This document shows positions 25,415 through 34,106 of a DNA stretch of 64,000 bases, in pieces. Under the pieces are notes generated by a model. It searched no databases and had not been told where the DNA came from. It saw only the letters and a program-made list of their open reading frames with translations. The stretch comes from Nocardioides sp. Soil774 (GTDB lineage Bacteria; Actinomycetota; Actinomycetes; Propionibacteriales; Nocardioidaceae), in NCBI RefSeq assembly GCF_001428125.1, contig NZ_LMSM01000005.1:191701-255700 (forward strand). The letters run 5' to 3'. The translations under genes were made by a program, and so were the position numbers. The stretch's first letter is position 1; each line of letters begins with the position of its first letter.

Positions 25415-26221
25415 TCAGGTGAGGAAGCCGGCGCTGGTGAGCGCCGCGACGAACGTGTCCCACCCGTCCGCCGGAGCTCCGACCACGACCGTACGCCGCG
25501 TCGATCCGTCGAAGGCCAGGGTGCCGTCGAGCAGGTCGAAGCGACCGCCCGCCTCGCGCAGCACCAGCCCACCGGCCGACCAGTCCCAGGGCTTGGGCCC
25601 GGCCTCGACGTAGCCGTCCCCGCTGCCCTCGGCGACGTGGCAGAGGTCGAGCGAGCAGGAGCCCATCCGACGGATGTCGCGCACGTCCGGCAACAGCCGG
25701 GCCACGCAAGCGGCCTGGTGCTCGCGGACGTGGCGCTCGTAGCCGAAGCCGGTCAACACCAGACGCTCGGCGAGCGGCGGAGTGGGGCGCACGGACAGTG
25801 GCCGGCCGTCACGGGCGGCTCCGAGCCCGAGCGCGGCGGCGTACTCGACCCCGCCGGGGATGGTGACCACGGCACCGGCGACGACCTCGCCGTCGACCTC
25901 GGCGGCCACGGAGACCGCGCAGTCGGCAAGGCCGTAGAGGTAGTTGACGGTGCCGTCGATCGGGTCGACGACCCACCGCACGCCGCTGGTGCCGGGACGG
26001 TCGTCGCCCTCCTCCCCCAGGATCGCGTCATCGGGTCGCTGCGCCGTGATCCGGGCGCGGATCAGCTGCTCGACGGCGCGGTCGGCCTCGGTGACGACGT
26101 CGACGGCACTGGTCTTGGTGTCGGCGACGCTGATCCCGCCCACGCGCATCTCCCGGGCCAGCGAGGCGCCCTCGTGCGCGACGGCGCGGGCCAGGTCGCG
26201 CAGCTCCGCAGGATCGGTCAC
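25415..26221 (-). CDS. suhB: Inositol monophosphatase family protein
   Basis: This 268-residue enzyme dephosphorylates inositol monophosphate or a related sugar phosphate using Mg2+ or Li+-sensitive metal sites. Metal ligands lie in LGEEGDD (Glu70-Glu71) and [11 protein letters not shown] (Asp86, Asp89, about 83-93), with the second motif [19 protein letters not shown] near the end. It equals Rv2701c. The start is GTG, overlapping the ferrochelatase stop (GTGA), so the two are translated together. In actinobacteria inositol is needed for mycothiol and phosphatidylinositol; which product is made here is not resolved. Confidence 0.92.
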   Translation of the reverse strand: MTDPAELRDLARAVAHEGASLAREMRVGGISVADTKTSAVDVVTEADRAVEQLIRARITAQRPDDAILGEEGDDRPGTSGVRWVVDPIDGTVNYLYGLADCAVSVAAEVDGEVVAGAVVTIPGGVEYAAALGLGAARDGRPLSVRPTPPLAERLVLTGFGYERHVREHQAACVARLLPDVRDIRRMGSCSLDLCHVAEGSGDGYVEAGPKPWDWSAGGLVLREAGGRFDLLDGTLAFDGSTRRTVVVGAPADGWDTFVAALTSAGFLT

Positions 26222-27333
26222 GAGTCGCGACCGCACAGCGCCGGCCGCGGCCCGCGGGCGTTGGGGCAGCACCCGACGCCGCACACGTCGGGCCCGGCGG
26301 GCATCGACCCGACGACGGGGCGCTGCGGCTCCTCGCCCCGCTCGGCGGCGGCCCGCTCGAGCACGAGGTCGCGCACCATCGCCACGAAGCGCGGGTCGAC
26401 CCCGGCCGTCGCGGCTCGGACGGCGCTCATCCCGAGTCGCTCGGCGGTCTCCATCGCCTCGGTGTCGAGGTCGTAGATGACCTCCATGTGGTCGGAGACG
26501 AAGCCGATCGGGGCCAGGACCACGGAGGTGACGCCGTCGGTGGCGAGCTGCTCGAGGTGGTCGTTGACGTCGGGCTCGAGCCACGGCGTCGACGGCGCGC
26601 CCGAGCGCGAGCAGTAGACGAGGTCGTGCCGGTGCACGCGCCCGGTGCGCTCCCCCACGCGGCGCGCGACCTCGTCGACGGCGCTGCGGTGCTGGCTGAC
26701 GTAGGCACCGCGCGGCTGCCCGGCCGGGTCCTCCGAGCCGCTGGTCTCCGCCATCTGGGTCGGGATCGAGTGAGTGACGAAGACGAGGCGGGCGGTGTCA
26801 CCGTTGTCGGGCAGCTCGGCGAGCGCGGCCAGGCACGCGTCGACGGCGGGCTCGATGAAGCCGGGGTGGTTGTAGTACTGCCGCAGCTTGTCGAGGCGCG
26901 GCGCACCCGGCGTCTTCTCGACCGCGTCGTAGAGGTTCTCGCGGTACTGCCGGCACGACGACCACGAGGAGTAGGCCGACGTCGCGAAGACCGCGGCCCG
27001 CTGGACGCCGTCGGCGGCCATCTGCGCGAGCGTGTCGGCGAGGTAGGGGTCCCAGTTGCGGTTGCCGAAGTAGATCGGCAGCTCGATGCGCTGCTCGGCG
27101 AGGTCCTTCTCGAGCGCGGCGATGAGTGCACGGTTCTGGTCGTTGATCGGGCTCTTGCCGCCGAAGAGGAAGTAGTGCTCCCCCACCTGGGCCAGCCGCT
27201 CGCGCGGGATGCCCCGGCCACGGGTGACGTTCTCCAGGAACGGCACCACGTCCTCGGGCTTCTCCGGGCCCCCGAAGGAGAGCACCAGGAGGGCGTCGTA
27301 CGGCTTCACGTCGAGGTGTCCCGCAGGATTCAT
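26218..27333 (-). CDS. hemH: Ferrochelatase (coproporphyrin III ferrochelatase type)
   Basis: This enzyme inserts Fe2+ into coproporphyrin III in the Gram-positive haem pathway. The 371 residues show [11 protein letters not shown] (catalytic His, about 188) and [15 protein letters not shown] (conserved Glu, about 285). A Cys-rich C-terminus (CGVGCCPN and later LCGRD) fits the [2Fe-2S] cluster found in actinobacterial ferrochelatases. The ATG at 27333 is preceded by TAGGCT 6 bases upstream. It shares a short divergent promoter region with the MFS gene. No other haem genes are visible nearby. Confidence 0.95.
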   Translation of the reverse strand: MNPAGHLDVKPYDALLVLSFGGPEKPEDVVPFLENVTRGRGIPRERLAQVGEHYFLFGGKSPINDQNRALIAALEKDLAEQRIELPIYFGNRNWDPYLADTLAQMAADGVQRAAVFATSAYSSWSSCRQYRENLYDAVEKTPGAPRLDKLRQYYNHPGFIEPAVDACLAALAELPDNGDTARLVFVTHSIPTQMAETSGSEDPAGQPRGAYVSQHRSAVDEVARRVGERTGRVHRHDLVYCSRSGAPSTPWLEPDVNDHLEQLATDGVTSVVLAPIGFVSDHMEVIYDLDTEAMETAERLGMSAVRAATAGVDPRFVAMVRDLVLERAAAERGEEPQRPVVGSMPAGPDVCGVGCCPNARGPRPALCGRDS

Positions 27334-27339
27334 GTCGCC

Positions 27340-27345
27340 AGCCTA
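27340..27345 (-). promoter_or_regulatory. Candidate -10 box of hemH/suhB
   Basis: TAGGCT on the minus strand, 6 bases before the hemH ATG. It lies only 9 bases from the opposing MFS -10 box. Confidence 0.5.
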
Positions 27346-27353
27346 GGGCGCCC

Positions 27354-27359
27354 TACCAT
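27354..27359 (+). promoter_or_regulatory. Candidate -10 box of the MFS gene
   Basis: TACCAT, 7 bases before the ATG at 27367. Confidence 0.5.
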
Positions 27360-27366
27360 CTCCTCG

Positions 27367-28551
27367 ATGCTCGACTCCTACGCCCGGGTGCTCCGCCGCC
27401 CGGGCGCCCTCGCCTTCAGCGGCGCCGGCCTCGTCGCCCGCCTCCCCATCTCGATGGTCGGCCTGGGCATCGTGCTGCTCGTCGAGGAGCGCACCGGCTC
27501 CTACGGACTGGCCGGCACGGTCTCGGCGGTGTTCGTGCTCGCCGAGGCCGCCGTCGCGGTCCTGCACGGCCGGTGGGTCGACCACTACGGCCAGGCACGG
27601 GTGCTGCCGATCGCGATCTCGGTGTTCGCCGCCGGCCTGTCGCTGATGATCCTGGCGGTCGAGCAGGACTGGCCGACGGCCTGCACCTACGTGTTCGCCG
27701 CCCTCGGCGGGGCGGCCCTCCCCCAGGTCGGCGCCAGCGTGCGCACCCGCTGGTCGCACCTGCTCGACGAGCCCGGGGAGAAGCAGACCGCCTTCGCGCT
27801 CGAGGCGGTGCTCGACGAGGTCGTCTTCGTCGTCGGCCCCGTGCTGGTGACGCTCCTCGCCACCAGCTGGCACCCGGTGGCGGGCCTCGGACTCGCCCTG
27901 GTCAGCGGGGTGGCGGGCACGTTCGCCTTCGCGGCGCAGCGGCGTACGGAGCCGCCGGCAGGCCGCACGGTGGTCACCGACGGACCACGGCCCGCGATGC
28001 CGTGGCGGCTCGTGCTGCCGCTCGCCCTGGTCTGCCTGACCCTGGGCGCGCTGTTCGGCGCCGCCGAGGTCAGCACCGTCGCCTTCGCCGAGGAGCAGGG
28101 CCATCGCGGCGTCGCCGGCTGGCTGCTCGCGGCCTGGTCCTTCGGGAGCCTGGTCGCGGGCCTCGTCACCGGTGCGATCGCGTGGCGCAGCGGGCCGGAC
28201 GTGCGGCTGCGCTGGGGCTCGGCGGCGATGGCGCTGGCCATGGTGCCGCTGCTGCTCGTCTCCTCGCTGCCGCTGATGGCCGTGGTCCTGCTCGTCGGCG
28301 GGCTCGCCATCGCGCCCACGATGATCGTCGCGATGACCATGGTCGAGCAGGGCGTGCCGCCCACACGACTGACCGAGGGCATGGCGATCCTGCACACCGG
28401 GATCGTGGCCGGCGTGGCGCCCGGAGCGAGCATCGCAGGCTTCGTGGTCGACCACAGCGGCGCGTCGGCCGCCTACGCCGTGGCGCTCGCGGGCGGCGTG
28501 CTCGGCGCGCTGGCCGCGCAGACGGCCCGCCCGTCCCGCACCGCGCGCTAG
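27367..28551 (+). CDS. MFS transporter
   Basis: This 394-residue protein has about 12 membrane segments, the first about 15-40. The loop after helix 2 (HGRWVDHYGQARVLP, about 61-75) is the MFS motif A (G-x-x-x-D-x-x-G-R-x-x). Substrate and direction are unknown; relatives are called exporters of drugs or sugars. The ATG is 7 bases downstream of a -10 hexamer, and the very long frame upstream is a shadow of hemH. It is followed after 9 bases by the lactone oxidase gene. Confidence 0.85.
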   Translation: MLDSYARVLRRPGALAFSGAGLVARLPISMVGLGIVLLVEERTGSYGLAGTVSAVFVLAEAAVAVLHGRWVDHYGQARVLPIAISVFAAGLSLMILAVEQDWPTACTYVFAALGGAALPQVGASVRTRWSHLLDEPGEKQTAFALEAVLDEVVFVVGPVLVTLLATSWHPVAGLGLALVSGVAGTFAFAAQRRTEPPAGRTVVTDGPRPAMPWRLVLPLALVCLTLGALFGAAEVSTVAFAEEQGHRGVAGWLLAAWSFGSLVAGLVTGAIAWRSGPDVRLRWGSAAMALAMVPLLLVSSLPLMAVVLLVGGLAIAPTMIVAMTMVEQGVPPTRLTEGMAILHTGIVAGVAPGASIAGFVVDHSGASAAYAVALAGGVLGALAAQTARPSRTAR

Positions 28552-28554
28552 CGT
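28549..28554 (+). promoter_or_regulatory. Candidate -10 box of the lactone oxidase gene
   Basis: TAGCGT, 6 bases before the ATG at 28561; its first three bases are the stop codon of the MFS gene. Confidence 0.4.
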
Positions 28555-28560
28555 GCGGCC

Positions 28561-29895
28561 ATGAGGTCGCCCGCCCAGACGCACCCCGCCGGCGCCCCGT
28601 GGCGCAACTGGTCCGGCCTGGAGGAGGCCACGCCGTCGCGGGTGGAGACCCCCGCGTCGGTCGCGGCGGTCGTCGAGGCCGTACGCCGCGCCCGGGAGGA
28701 CGGCACCAGCGTGAAGATGGCCGGCACCGGTCACAGCTTCACCGCGATCGCCGCTCCCGAGCACGCCCTGCTGCGGCCCGAGGGCCTCACCGGGATCCTC
28801 GACGTCGACCGCGAGGCGATGACGGTGACGGCCCGCGCCGGCACGCCGCTCAAGGACCTCAACCTCGCCCTCGAGCGCCTCGGCCTGTCGCTGCACAACA
28901 TGGGCGACATCGCCGAGCAGACGCTCGCCGGGGCGACGTCCACGGGCACGCACGGCACCGGCGGCACCGCGGCGGGCCTCGCCGCCCAGCTCGCGGGCCT
29001 CGAGCTCGTCACCGGCACCGGAGAGGTGCTGCGCGCCTCGGCCACCGAGAACCCCGACGTCCTCGACGTCGCCCGCGTCGGCCTCGGCGCGCTCGGGATC
29101 CTCACCAGCCTCACCTTCCACGTCGAGCCGCTCTTCGTCGTCGAGGCCCACGAGCAGCCCATGACGTGGGACCGGGCGCTGGCGTCGTACGACGAGATGG
29201 TGGCCGCGGCGCACCACGTCGACATGTACTGGTTCCCCCACACCGACGCGATGGTCGTCAAGCAGAACGTCCGCACCGACCTCGAGCCAGGAGAGCAGGA
29301 GCCGCCCTCACGCCTGGCCGCCTGGTGGGAGGACGACTTCGTGTCCAACACGGTGTTCGGCGGGCTCTGCCGCGTCGGGTCGCGGGCGCCGGGCCTGGTC
29401 CCGCGGATCAACCGGCTGGCCGGGCACGCGCTGTCGGAGCGGCGCTACAGCGACCTCGCGCACCGCGTGTTCGTCAGCCCGCGCCGGGTGCGCTTCCGCG
29501 AGATGGAGTACGCCGTCCCGCGCGAGGTCGGCCTCGACGTGCTGCGTGAGTGCCGCCGGGTGATCGAGGCCAGCGACTGGAGGATCGCCTTCCCGGTCGA
29601 GATCCGCACCGCGCCGGCCGACGACGTCCCCCTGTCGACCTCGTACGGCCGCGACAGCCTCTACCTCGCCTTCCACGTGCCGGCCGACACCGACCACCGG
29701 GCCTACTTCGGGGGCCTGGAGCCGCTGTTGCGCGAGGCCGGCGGACGGCCCCACTGGGGCAAGGTCCACACGCGCACCGCGGCCGACCTGGCGCCGGCGT
29801 ACGACCGCTTCGACGACTACCTCGCGTTGCGCGACCGGCTCGACCCCGACCGGGTCTTCACCAACGCCCACCTCCGGCGCGTGCTCGGCGACTGA
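28561..29895 (+). CDS. FAD-dependent D-arabinono-1,4-lactone oxidase-like protein
   Basis: This 444-residue VAO-type flavoprotein has the PP-loop VKMAGTGHSFTAIA (about 46-59), whose His in VxGxGHS binds FAD covalently in yeast ALO, and AGATSTGTHGTGGTAAGLA (about 124-142). The C-terminus GKVHTRTAADLAPAYDRFDD is the ALO family signature. Members oxidise aldonolactones to ascorbate-like products or act as alditol oxidases; the substrate is not known here. It may be expressed with the MFS gene in front. A dispersed hairpin element follows its stop. Confidence 0.88.
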   Translation: MRSPAQTHPAGAPWRNWSGLEEATPSRVETPASVAAVVEAVRRAREDGTSVKMAGTGHSFTAIAAPEHALLRPEGLTGILDVDREAMTVTARAGTPLKDLNLALERLGLSLHNMGDIAEQTLAGATSTGTHGTGGTAAGLAAQLAGLELVTGTGEVLRASATENPDVLDVARVGLGALGILTSLTFHVEPLFVVEAHEQPMTWDRALASYDEMVAAAHHVDMYWFPHTDAMVVKQNVRTDLEPGEQEPPSRLAAWWEDDFVSNTVFGGLCRVGSRAPGLVPRINRLAGHALSERRYSDLAHRVFVSPRRVRFREMEYAVPREVGLDVLRECRRVIEASDWRIAFPVEIRTAPADDVPLSTSYGRDSLYLAFHVPADTDHRAYFGGLEPLLREAGGRPHWGKVHTRTAADLAPAYDRFDDYLALRDRLDPDRVFTNAHLRRVLGD

Positions 29896-29902
29896 CCATT
29901 GC

Positions 29903-29939
29903 TGGTCGAGGAAGGCGCCCTGGCGCCTGTCACGAGACC
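29903..29939. repeat. Palindromic repeat family 3
   Basis: TGGTCGAG, an inner hairpin AGGCGCC-ct-GGCGCCT (29913-29928) and the closing CACGAGACC form a single dispersed-type unit between convergent genes. I recall many elements of the form TGGTCGAG...CGAGACC in Nocardioides and relatives, but cannot search for them. It probably serves as a two-way terminator for the lactone oxidase and the TRIC channel genes. Confidence 0.65.
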
Positions 29940-29942
29940 CGC

Positions 29943-30578
29943 TCAGACGTTCGCCGGCCCCTTCGGCATCGGGGCTCGCCATCCCCGGACCGTGGCGAGC
30001 AGCCGCCAGCCGAGGCAGACGCTGAATCCCGACGCGGCGACGACGGCGAGCGGCAGGTCGGTGCGGTCGAGCAGCACGGCCACCGCCGCGCCGGCGAGCG
30101 CGGGCGTGGCGTAGAGCACGCCCTCGAAGATGACGGGCACGCGCCCGGCGAGCACGTCGCGCAGGATGCCGCCGCCGATGCCGGTGACCATGCCGAGCAG
30201 CGCGGCGGGCAGCGGTCCGAGGCCGTAGTCGACGGCCTTGAGCGCGCCGGTCACGCAGAACACCGCCAGCCCGAAGGCGTCGAACAGCGTGACCACGCGC
30301 TCGAGGCGACCGACGGTCGGGTGGAAGACGAAGGTGAGGAGGCCTGCCGCGACCGGCACCAGGAGGTAGCGCCAGTCGGCCAGCGCGGCGGGCGGGGTGG
30401 CGTCGATCAGGACGTCGCGTACGAACCCGCCGCCGAGGCCGGTCACACCGGCGAGCACCAGCGCGGCGAACAGGTCGAGGTGCTTGCGCACCGCCACGAG
30501 CGCACCGGTCACCGCGAAGACGAAGATGCCGACGAGGTCGAGCACGACGAGCGTGGTGGAGAGCTCGGTCGTGGGCAC
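29943..30578 (-). CDS. TRIC/UPF0126 family trimeric cation channel protein
   Basis: This 211-residue membrane protein has two homologous halves with about seven helices in all. Each half carries the UPF0126 signature: TGLGGGFVRDVL (about 44-55) and TGIGGGILRDVL (about 130-141). Bacterial TRIC channels pass K+ and other monovalent cations as trimers. The start is GTG, with TAGCCT 7 bases before it. It converges with the lactone oxidase gene across the family 3 repeat. Confidence 0.9.
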   Translation of the reverse strand: MPTTELSTTLVVLDLVGIFVFAVTGALVAVRKHLDLFAALVLAGVTGLGGGFVRDVLIDATPPAALADWRYLLVPVAAGLLTFVFHPTVGRLERVVTLFDAFGLAVFCVTGALKAVDYGLGPLPAALLGMVTGIGGGILRDVLAGRVPVIFEGVLYATPALAGAAVAVLLDRTDLPLAVVAASGFSVCLGWRLLATVRGWRAPMPKGPANV

Positions 30579-30585
30579 GTGCAGC

Positions 30586-30591
30586 AGGCTA
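30586..30591 (-). promoter_or_regulatory. Candidate -10 box of the TRIC channel gene
   Basis: TAGCCT on the minus strand, 7 bases before the GTG at 30578. Confidence 0.5.
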
Positions 30592-30636
30592 GCCGCCGCG
30601 CCGCAGGTGGAACCCGGTGGCAGCACCGCGCTGGCG

Positions 30637-30642
30637 TAGGCT
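30637..30642 (+). promoter_or_regulatory. Candidate -10 box of sepH
   Basis: TAGGCT about 58 bases before the sepH ATG. Unlike most promoters here it leaves a true leader, and an AGGAGA ribosome site is present at about 30684. Confidence 0.4.
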
Positions 30643-30699
30643 CGACGCGATCGGATGCCCCGGCGCATCGCCCACCACCCAGGCAGGAGAACGCCGTCC

Positions 30700-31653
30700 A
30701 TGGCCAAGCTGACGTTCACCGGACGCAGCAAGGACGGCAAGCGCCTGCTGCTGGTGGACGAGTCGGGCCAGGAGCACACCCTGGCGATCGACGCCCGGCT
30801 CCGCCGCGCCCTGTCGGGCGCACCCGAAAGCAACGGCCAGTTGGAGATCCCGATGGAATCAAGCCTCCGTCCCCGCGACATCCAGACGCGCATCCGCGCC
30901 GGTGAGTCCCCCGAGTCGGTGGCCCACGCGGCCGGCACCTCGGTGGAGAAGATCATGCCGTTCGCGGCGCCCGTGATGGCCGAGCGCGCCCACGTCGCCG
31001 ACCGGGCCCAGCTCGCGTCCGTCCGCCGCCGCGCCTCCGAGTCCGGTGCGCGCACCCTCGGCGAGGCGGTCAACGCGCACCTGCGCTCCCACAACGCCGA
31101 CCCGGGCAGCGTCGACTGGGACGCCTTCCGTCGCGAGGACGGGCGCTGGACCCTGACCGCGCTCTACGACGTCGCGGGCCGCACCGGCGCGGCCACGTTC
31201 TCCCACGACCCCCGCGGCAACTTCGTCACCGTCGACGACGAGGACGCCCGCTGGCTGGTCGGAGACGCGACGCCCGCCGCCCCTGCAGAGCCGGCCTCCG
31301 ACGACCTCGCCCTCGCGCGCCGGCGCCGGCTCAGCGCCATCGGCGACGACGTGCCGCTGGACGAGGACGTGCCCCTCGGCGACGACGCCATCGAGATGGT
31401 GGGCGAGGAGCCTGCGCGCGACGAGCCTGCGGGCGACCGGACGCCCCGCGACGAGCCGGCCGAGGCCGACTCCCCCAACGAGACCACGATGGAGATCCGT
31501 GCCTCGTCCGACGGCGGACCCGCACGTCATGAGCCCGAGGAGCCCGCGGCGGAGACCCCCTCCGAGCCGGTCGCCAAGCCCGCGAAGAAGCGCGGCCGTG
31601 CGTCGGTGCCGAGCTGGGACGAGATCATGTTCGGCGGCGGAAAGAACGACTGA
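30700..31653 (+). CDS. sepH: Septation protein SepH
   Basis: SepH helps FtsZ assemble at the division site in actinobacteria. This 317-residue protein has the N-terminal DUF3071 domain (about 1-160), starting MAKLTFTGRSKDGKRLLLVD. Its helix-turn-helix region includes LRPRDIQTRIRAGESPESVA (about 53-72). An acidic disordered middle follows, and the conserved C-terminal motif SVPSWDEIMFG closes the protein. AGGAGA precedes the ATG. The MOSC gene follows after 3 bases. The C-terminal motif is the part known to matter for FtsZ interaction in the family. Confidence 0.93.
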   Translation: MAKLTFTGRSKDGKRLLLVDESGQEHTLAIDARLRRALSGAPESNGQLEIPMESSLRPRDIQTRIRAGESPESVAHAAGTSVEKIMPFAAPVMAERAHVADRAQLASVRRRASESGARTLGEAVNAHLRSHNADPGSVDWDAFRREDGRWTLTALYDVAGRTGAATFSHDPRGNFVTVDDEDARWLVGDATPAAPAEPASDDLALARRRRLSAIGDDVPLDEDVPLGDDAIEMVGEEPARDEPAGDRTPRDEPAEADSPNETTMEIRASSDGGPARHEPEEPAAETPSEPVAKPAKKRGRASVPSWDEIMFGGGKND

Positions 31654-31656
31654 CAG

Positions 31657-32493
31657 GTGCGCCTGCGCCACCTCAACGTCCACCCGCTGAAGTCCGGCGC
31701 CATCCGGCCCGTCGAGTCGATCGACGTCCAGCCCGCCGGCCTGCGCGGTGACCGGACGTGGATGGTCGTCGACCGCGACTCGCGCCTCGTCTCTGCGCGC
31801 GAGGTGCACCGGCTGTTCCACGTCGTCGCCGACACCCCGGAAACCGACCCGTCGGTCGACTGCGCGCTGCGGCTCCGCGCCCCGGGCCTGCCCGACCTGC
31901 TCCTCGAGGAGCCGACCGGCGGCCCCGAGCCCGTGCGGCTCTTCTCGCTCGACCTGCGGGCGGTGCCTGCGGGTCCGGACGCCGACGCCTGGATCGCGGC
32001 GGCGCTCGGCCGCGACGACGTACGCCTGGTGTGGTGCGACGACCCGACGCGTCGCACCCTGCAGCCGGGCTTCTCGCGTCCCGGCGAGCACGCGGCCTTC
32101 CCGGACTCGATGCCCGTGACGGTCGCGTCGATGGCGTCGCTGCGCCAGCTCGACGACTGGATCGTCGAGCGGGCGCTCGAGCTCGGCGAGGAGCCGCCTG
32201 GGCCGCTGCCGGTCGAGCGGTTCCGGGCCAACCTCGTCGTCGACGGCGAGGAGCCCTTTGCGGAGGACCGCTGGTCGTCGCTCACGATCGGCGGCGTCAG
32301 GTTCCGGCTGACCAAGCCCGTGGGCCGGTGCGTCATGACGACCATCGACCCCCGGACCCTCGCGACGGCCAAGGAGCCGATCCGCACGCTGGCACGCCAC
32401 CGGCTCGTGGACGGCAAGACCATGTTCGCCGCCCACCTGGTGCCCGAGACGACCGGCCGGATCAGCATCGGCGACGAGGTCGTCGCACGCTGA
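31657..32493 (+). CDS. MOSC-domain protein
   Basis: This 278-residue protein has the MOSC N-terminal beta-barrel (about 1-125, LRHLNVHPLKSGAIRPVESI) and a MOSC domain with the conserved Cys in VGRCVMTTIDPRT (about 223-235), which holds the molybdenum cofactor or sulfur in related proteins such as the MOCO sulfurase C-terminus and YcbX. It probably detoxifies N-hydroxylated bases or uses Moco. The start is GTG. It lies 3 bases after sepH, so it is likely on the same transcript, with no obvious functional link. Confidence 0.88.
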   Translation: MRLRHLNVHPLKSGAIRPVESIDVQPAGLRGDRTWMVVDRDSRLVSAREVHRLFHVVADTPETDPSVDCALRLRAPGLPDLLLEEPTGGPEPVRLFSLDLRAVPAGPDADAWIAAALGRDDVRLVWCDDPTRRTLQPGFSRPGEHAAFPDSMPVTVASMASLRQLDDWIVERALELGEEPPGPLPVERFRANLVVDGEEPFAEDRWSSLTIGGVRFRLTKPVGRCVMTTIDPRTLATAKEPIRTLARHRLVDGKTMFAAHLVPETTGRISIGDEVVAR

Positions 32494-32505
32494 GCGAGGG
32501 GCGGA

Positions 32506-33354
32506 TCAGCGGCCGGTCTCGATCGGCCGTGACGTGTCGGTGATCCAGCCGCTCCAGCTGCCAGGGTAGAGCGCCGCCCGGATCCCGGCCACCTCCATCG
32601 CCAGCACGTCGTGCGTGGCGGTGACGCCCGAGCCGCAGTAGGCCGCCACCGACCGCGAGCCGTCCACGCCGACGCGGGCGTACGCCGCCCGCAGCTCGGC
32701 GGGGGCCCGGAACCGGCCCCTCTCGTCGAGGTTCTCCGTCGTCGGCACGTTGACCGCGCCGGGGATGTGCCCGGCCACCGGGTCCACGGGCTCGGTCTCG
32801 CCGGCGAAGCGCTCCGCCGCTCGGGCGTCGACCAGCACGTCCACGCCGAGCACGTCGTCCGCCTCGACCACGGGCATCTGCGGGGTCGCAGCGACCGTGA
32901 AGTCACCCGGCTCCGGCCGCACCTCGCCGGTCTCCACCGGGTGTCCGGCCCCCTGCCACGCGCTCCAACCGCCGTCGAGGACACGCACGTCGCGGTGGCC
33001 GTGGAAGCGCAGCAGCCACCACGCGCGGGCCGCCGCGCGACCCTGCCAGTCGTCGTACACCACGACGGGACGCGTGCGGCTCACCCCGGCACGGCGCATG
33101 GCGGCCTCGAAGGCGGCCGGTCCGGGGAGCGGGTGCCGCCCGCCCGCGCCGGGCGGGGCGGCCAGGTCGGCGTCGAGGTCGACGTACGCCGCCCCGGGGA
33201 CGTGGCCCGCCTCGTGCAGCTCGCGACCGGGCGGGCCGCCCATCAGGTAGCGCACGTCGAGCACGGTGAGGCGCTCGAGGTCGGCGGCCAGCTCGTCGGG
33301 ACCGATCAGCGGGCTCGCGCTGGCGGGCGGGGCGGGGTCGAAGTCGTCGGCCAT
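32506..33354 (-). CDS. Sulfurtransferase with two rhodanese domains
   Basis: This 282-residue protein has two rhodanese domains. The first (about 17-135) has lost its Cys, as is normal; the second carries the active loop CGSGVTATHD (about 240-249), whose Cys is the sulfur carrier. It matches thiosulfate or 3-mercaptopyruvate sulfurtransferases (SseA type). I chose the ATG at 33354 (MADDFDPAPP) over a GTG three codons earlier. It converges with the MOSC gene, whose stop is 13 bases away. Confidence 0.9.
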   Translation of the reverse strand: MADDFDPAPPASASPLIGPDELAADLERLTVLDVRYLMGGPPGRELHEAGHVPGAAYVDLDADLAAPPGAGGRHPLPGPAAFEAAMRRAGVSRTRPVVVYDDWQGRAAARAWWLLRFHGHRDVRVLDGGWSAWQGAGHPVETGEVRPEPGDFTVAATPQMPVVEADDVLGVDVLVDARAAERFAGETEPVDPVAGHIPGAVNVPTTENLDERGRFRAPAELRAAYARVGVDGSRSVAAYCGSGVTATHDVLAMEVAGIRAALYPGSWSGWITDTSRPIETGR

Positions 33355-33407
33355 GCCCGGCACGGTAGCCGCCGGCGCCCGCGCGGCTGTGACAAGATCG
33401 GCCGGTC

Positions 33408-34061
33408 ATGGCTGAACTGCACTTCTTCACGGGCACGATGGACTCCGGCAAGTCGACGCTGGCGCTCCAGACCAACCACAACCACGCGGCCCGAGGACGC
33501 GTCGGCCGCATCTTCACCACCCACGACCGCGCCGGCGCGGCGAAGGTCTCGAGCCGTCTGGGCCTGACCCACGACGCGCTCGAGGTGGACGACGCCTTCG
33601 ACTTCTGGACCTACGTCGTCACCACGCTCACCCGCGGCGGACGCATCGACTACCTCATCTGCGACGAGGCCCAGTTCTACGCAGCCGACCAGATCGACCA
33701 GCTCGCCAAGGTCGTCGACGAGCTCCAGATCGACGTCTTCGCCTTCGGCATCCTCACCGACTTCCGCTCGGTGCTCTTCCCCGGCAGCGCCCGCCTCGTC
33801 GAGCTCGCCGACCGGATGAACGTGCTGCAGGTCGAGGCGCTGTGCTGGTGCGGCAAGCGCGCCACCCACAACGCGCGCACCGAGAACGGCGCGATGGTCA
33901 CCGACGGCGAGGTGATCGTCGTCGGCGACGTGGAGCAGGCCGACGAGCCGCCTGCTGACGTGGCCTACGAGGTGCTGTGCCGCCAGCACCACCGCCGTCG
34001 CCTCACCGCCGCGCGCGCCAAGGCCGTGAGCCTCGCTCCGGAGCCGCTCCCCTTCGGCTGA
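33408..34061 (+). CDS. tdk: Thymidine kinase (type II)
   Basis: Thymidine kinase phosphorylates thymidine for salvage. This 217-residue protein has the P-loop FFTGTMDSGKST (about 6-17), the DEAQF motif (Asp-Glu about 87-88), a zinc ribbon (CWCGKR at about 145-150 and CRQHH near 194) and the lasso region with T and Y residues. All key residues of type II enzymes are present. The ATG sits 53 bases after the divergent rhodanese start. A family 2 palindrome follows its stop. Confidence 0.95.
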   Translation: MAELHFFTGTMDSGKSTLALQTNHNHAARGRVGRIFTTHDRAGAAKVSSRLGLTHDALEVDDAFDFWTYVVTTLTRGGRIDYLICDEAQFYAADQIDQLAKVVDELQIDVFAFGILTDFRSVLFPGSARLVELADRMNVLQVEALCWCGKRATHNARTENGAMVTDGEVIVVGDVEQADEPPADVAYEVLCRQHHRRRLTAARAKAVSLAPEPLPFG

Positions 34062-34071
34062 GTCCCCCGTG

Positions 34072-34106
34072 CTGGCTGCTGAGTCTCCTGGAGACTCACC
34101 AGCCAG
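34072..34106. repeat. Palindromic repeat family 2, copy B
   Basis: CTGGCTGCTGAGTCTC (34072-34087) pairs with GAGACTCACCAGCCAG (34091-34106) with one mismatch and a 3-base loop. It is the same core as 23995-24031. It lies exactly between the convergent stops of tdk (34061) and the phosphodiesterase (34107) and would serve both as a terminator. Confidence 0.8.

Noticed and set aside
27343..29241. A 632-residue minus-strand frame opposite the MFS and lactone oxidase genes
   Set aside because: Both plus-strand genes have clear family motifs; the opposite frame is Gly/Arg/Asp-rich without motifs.
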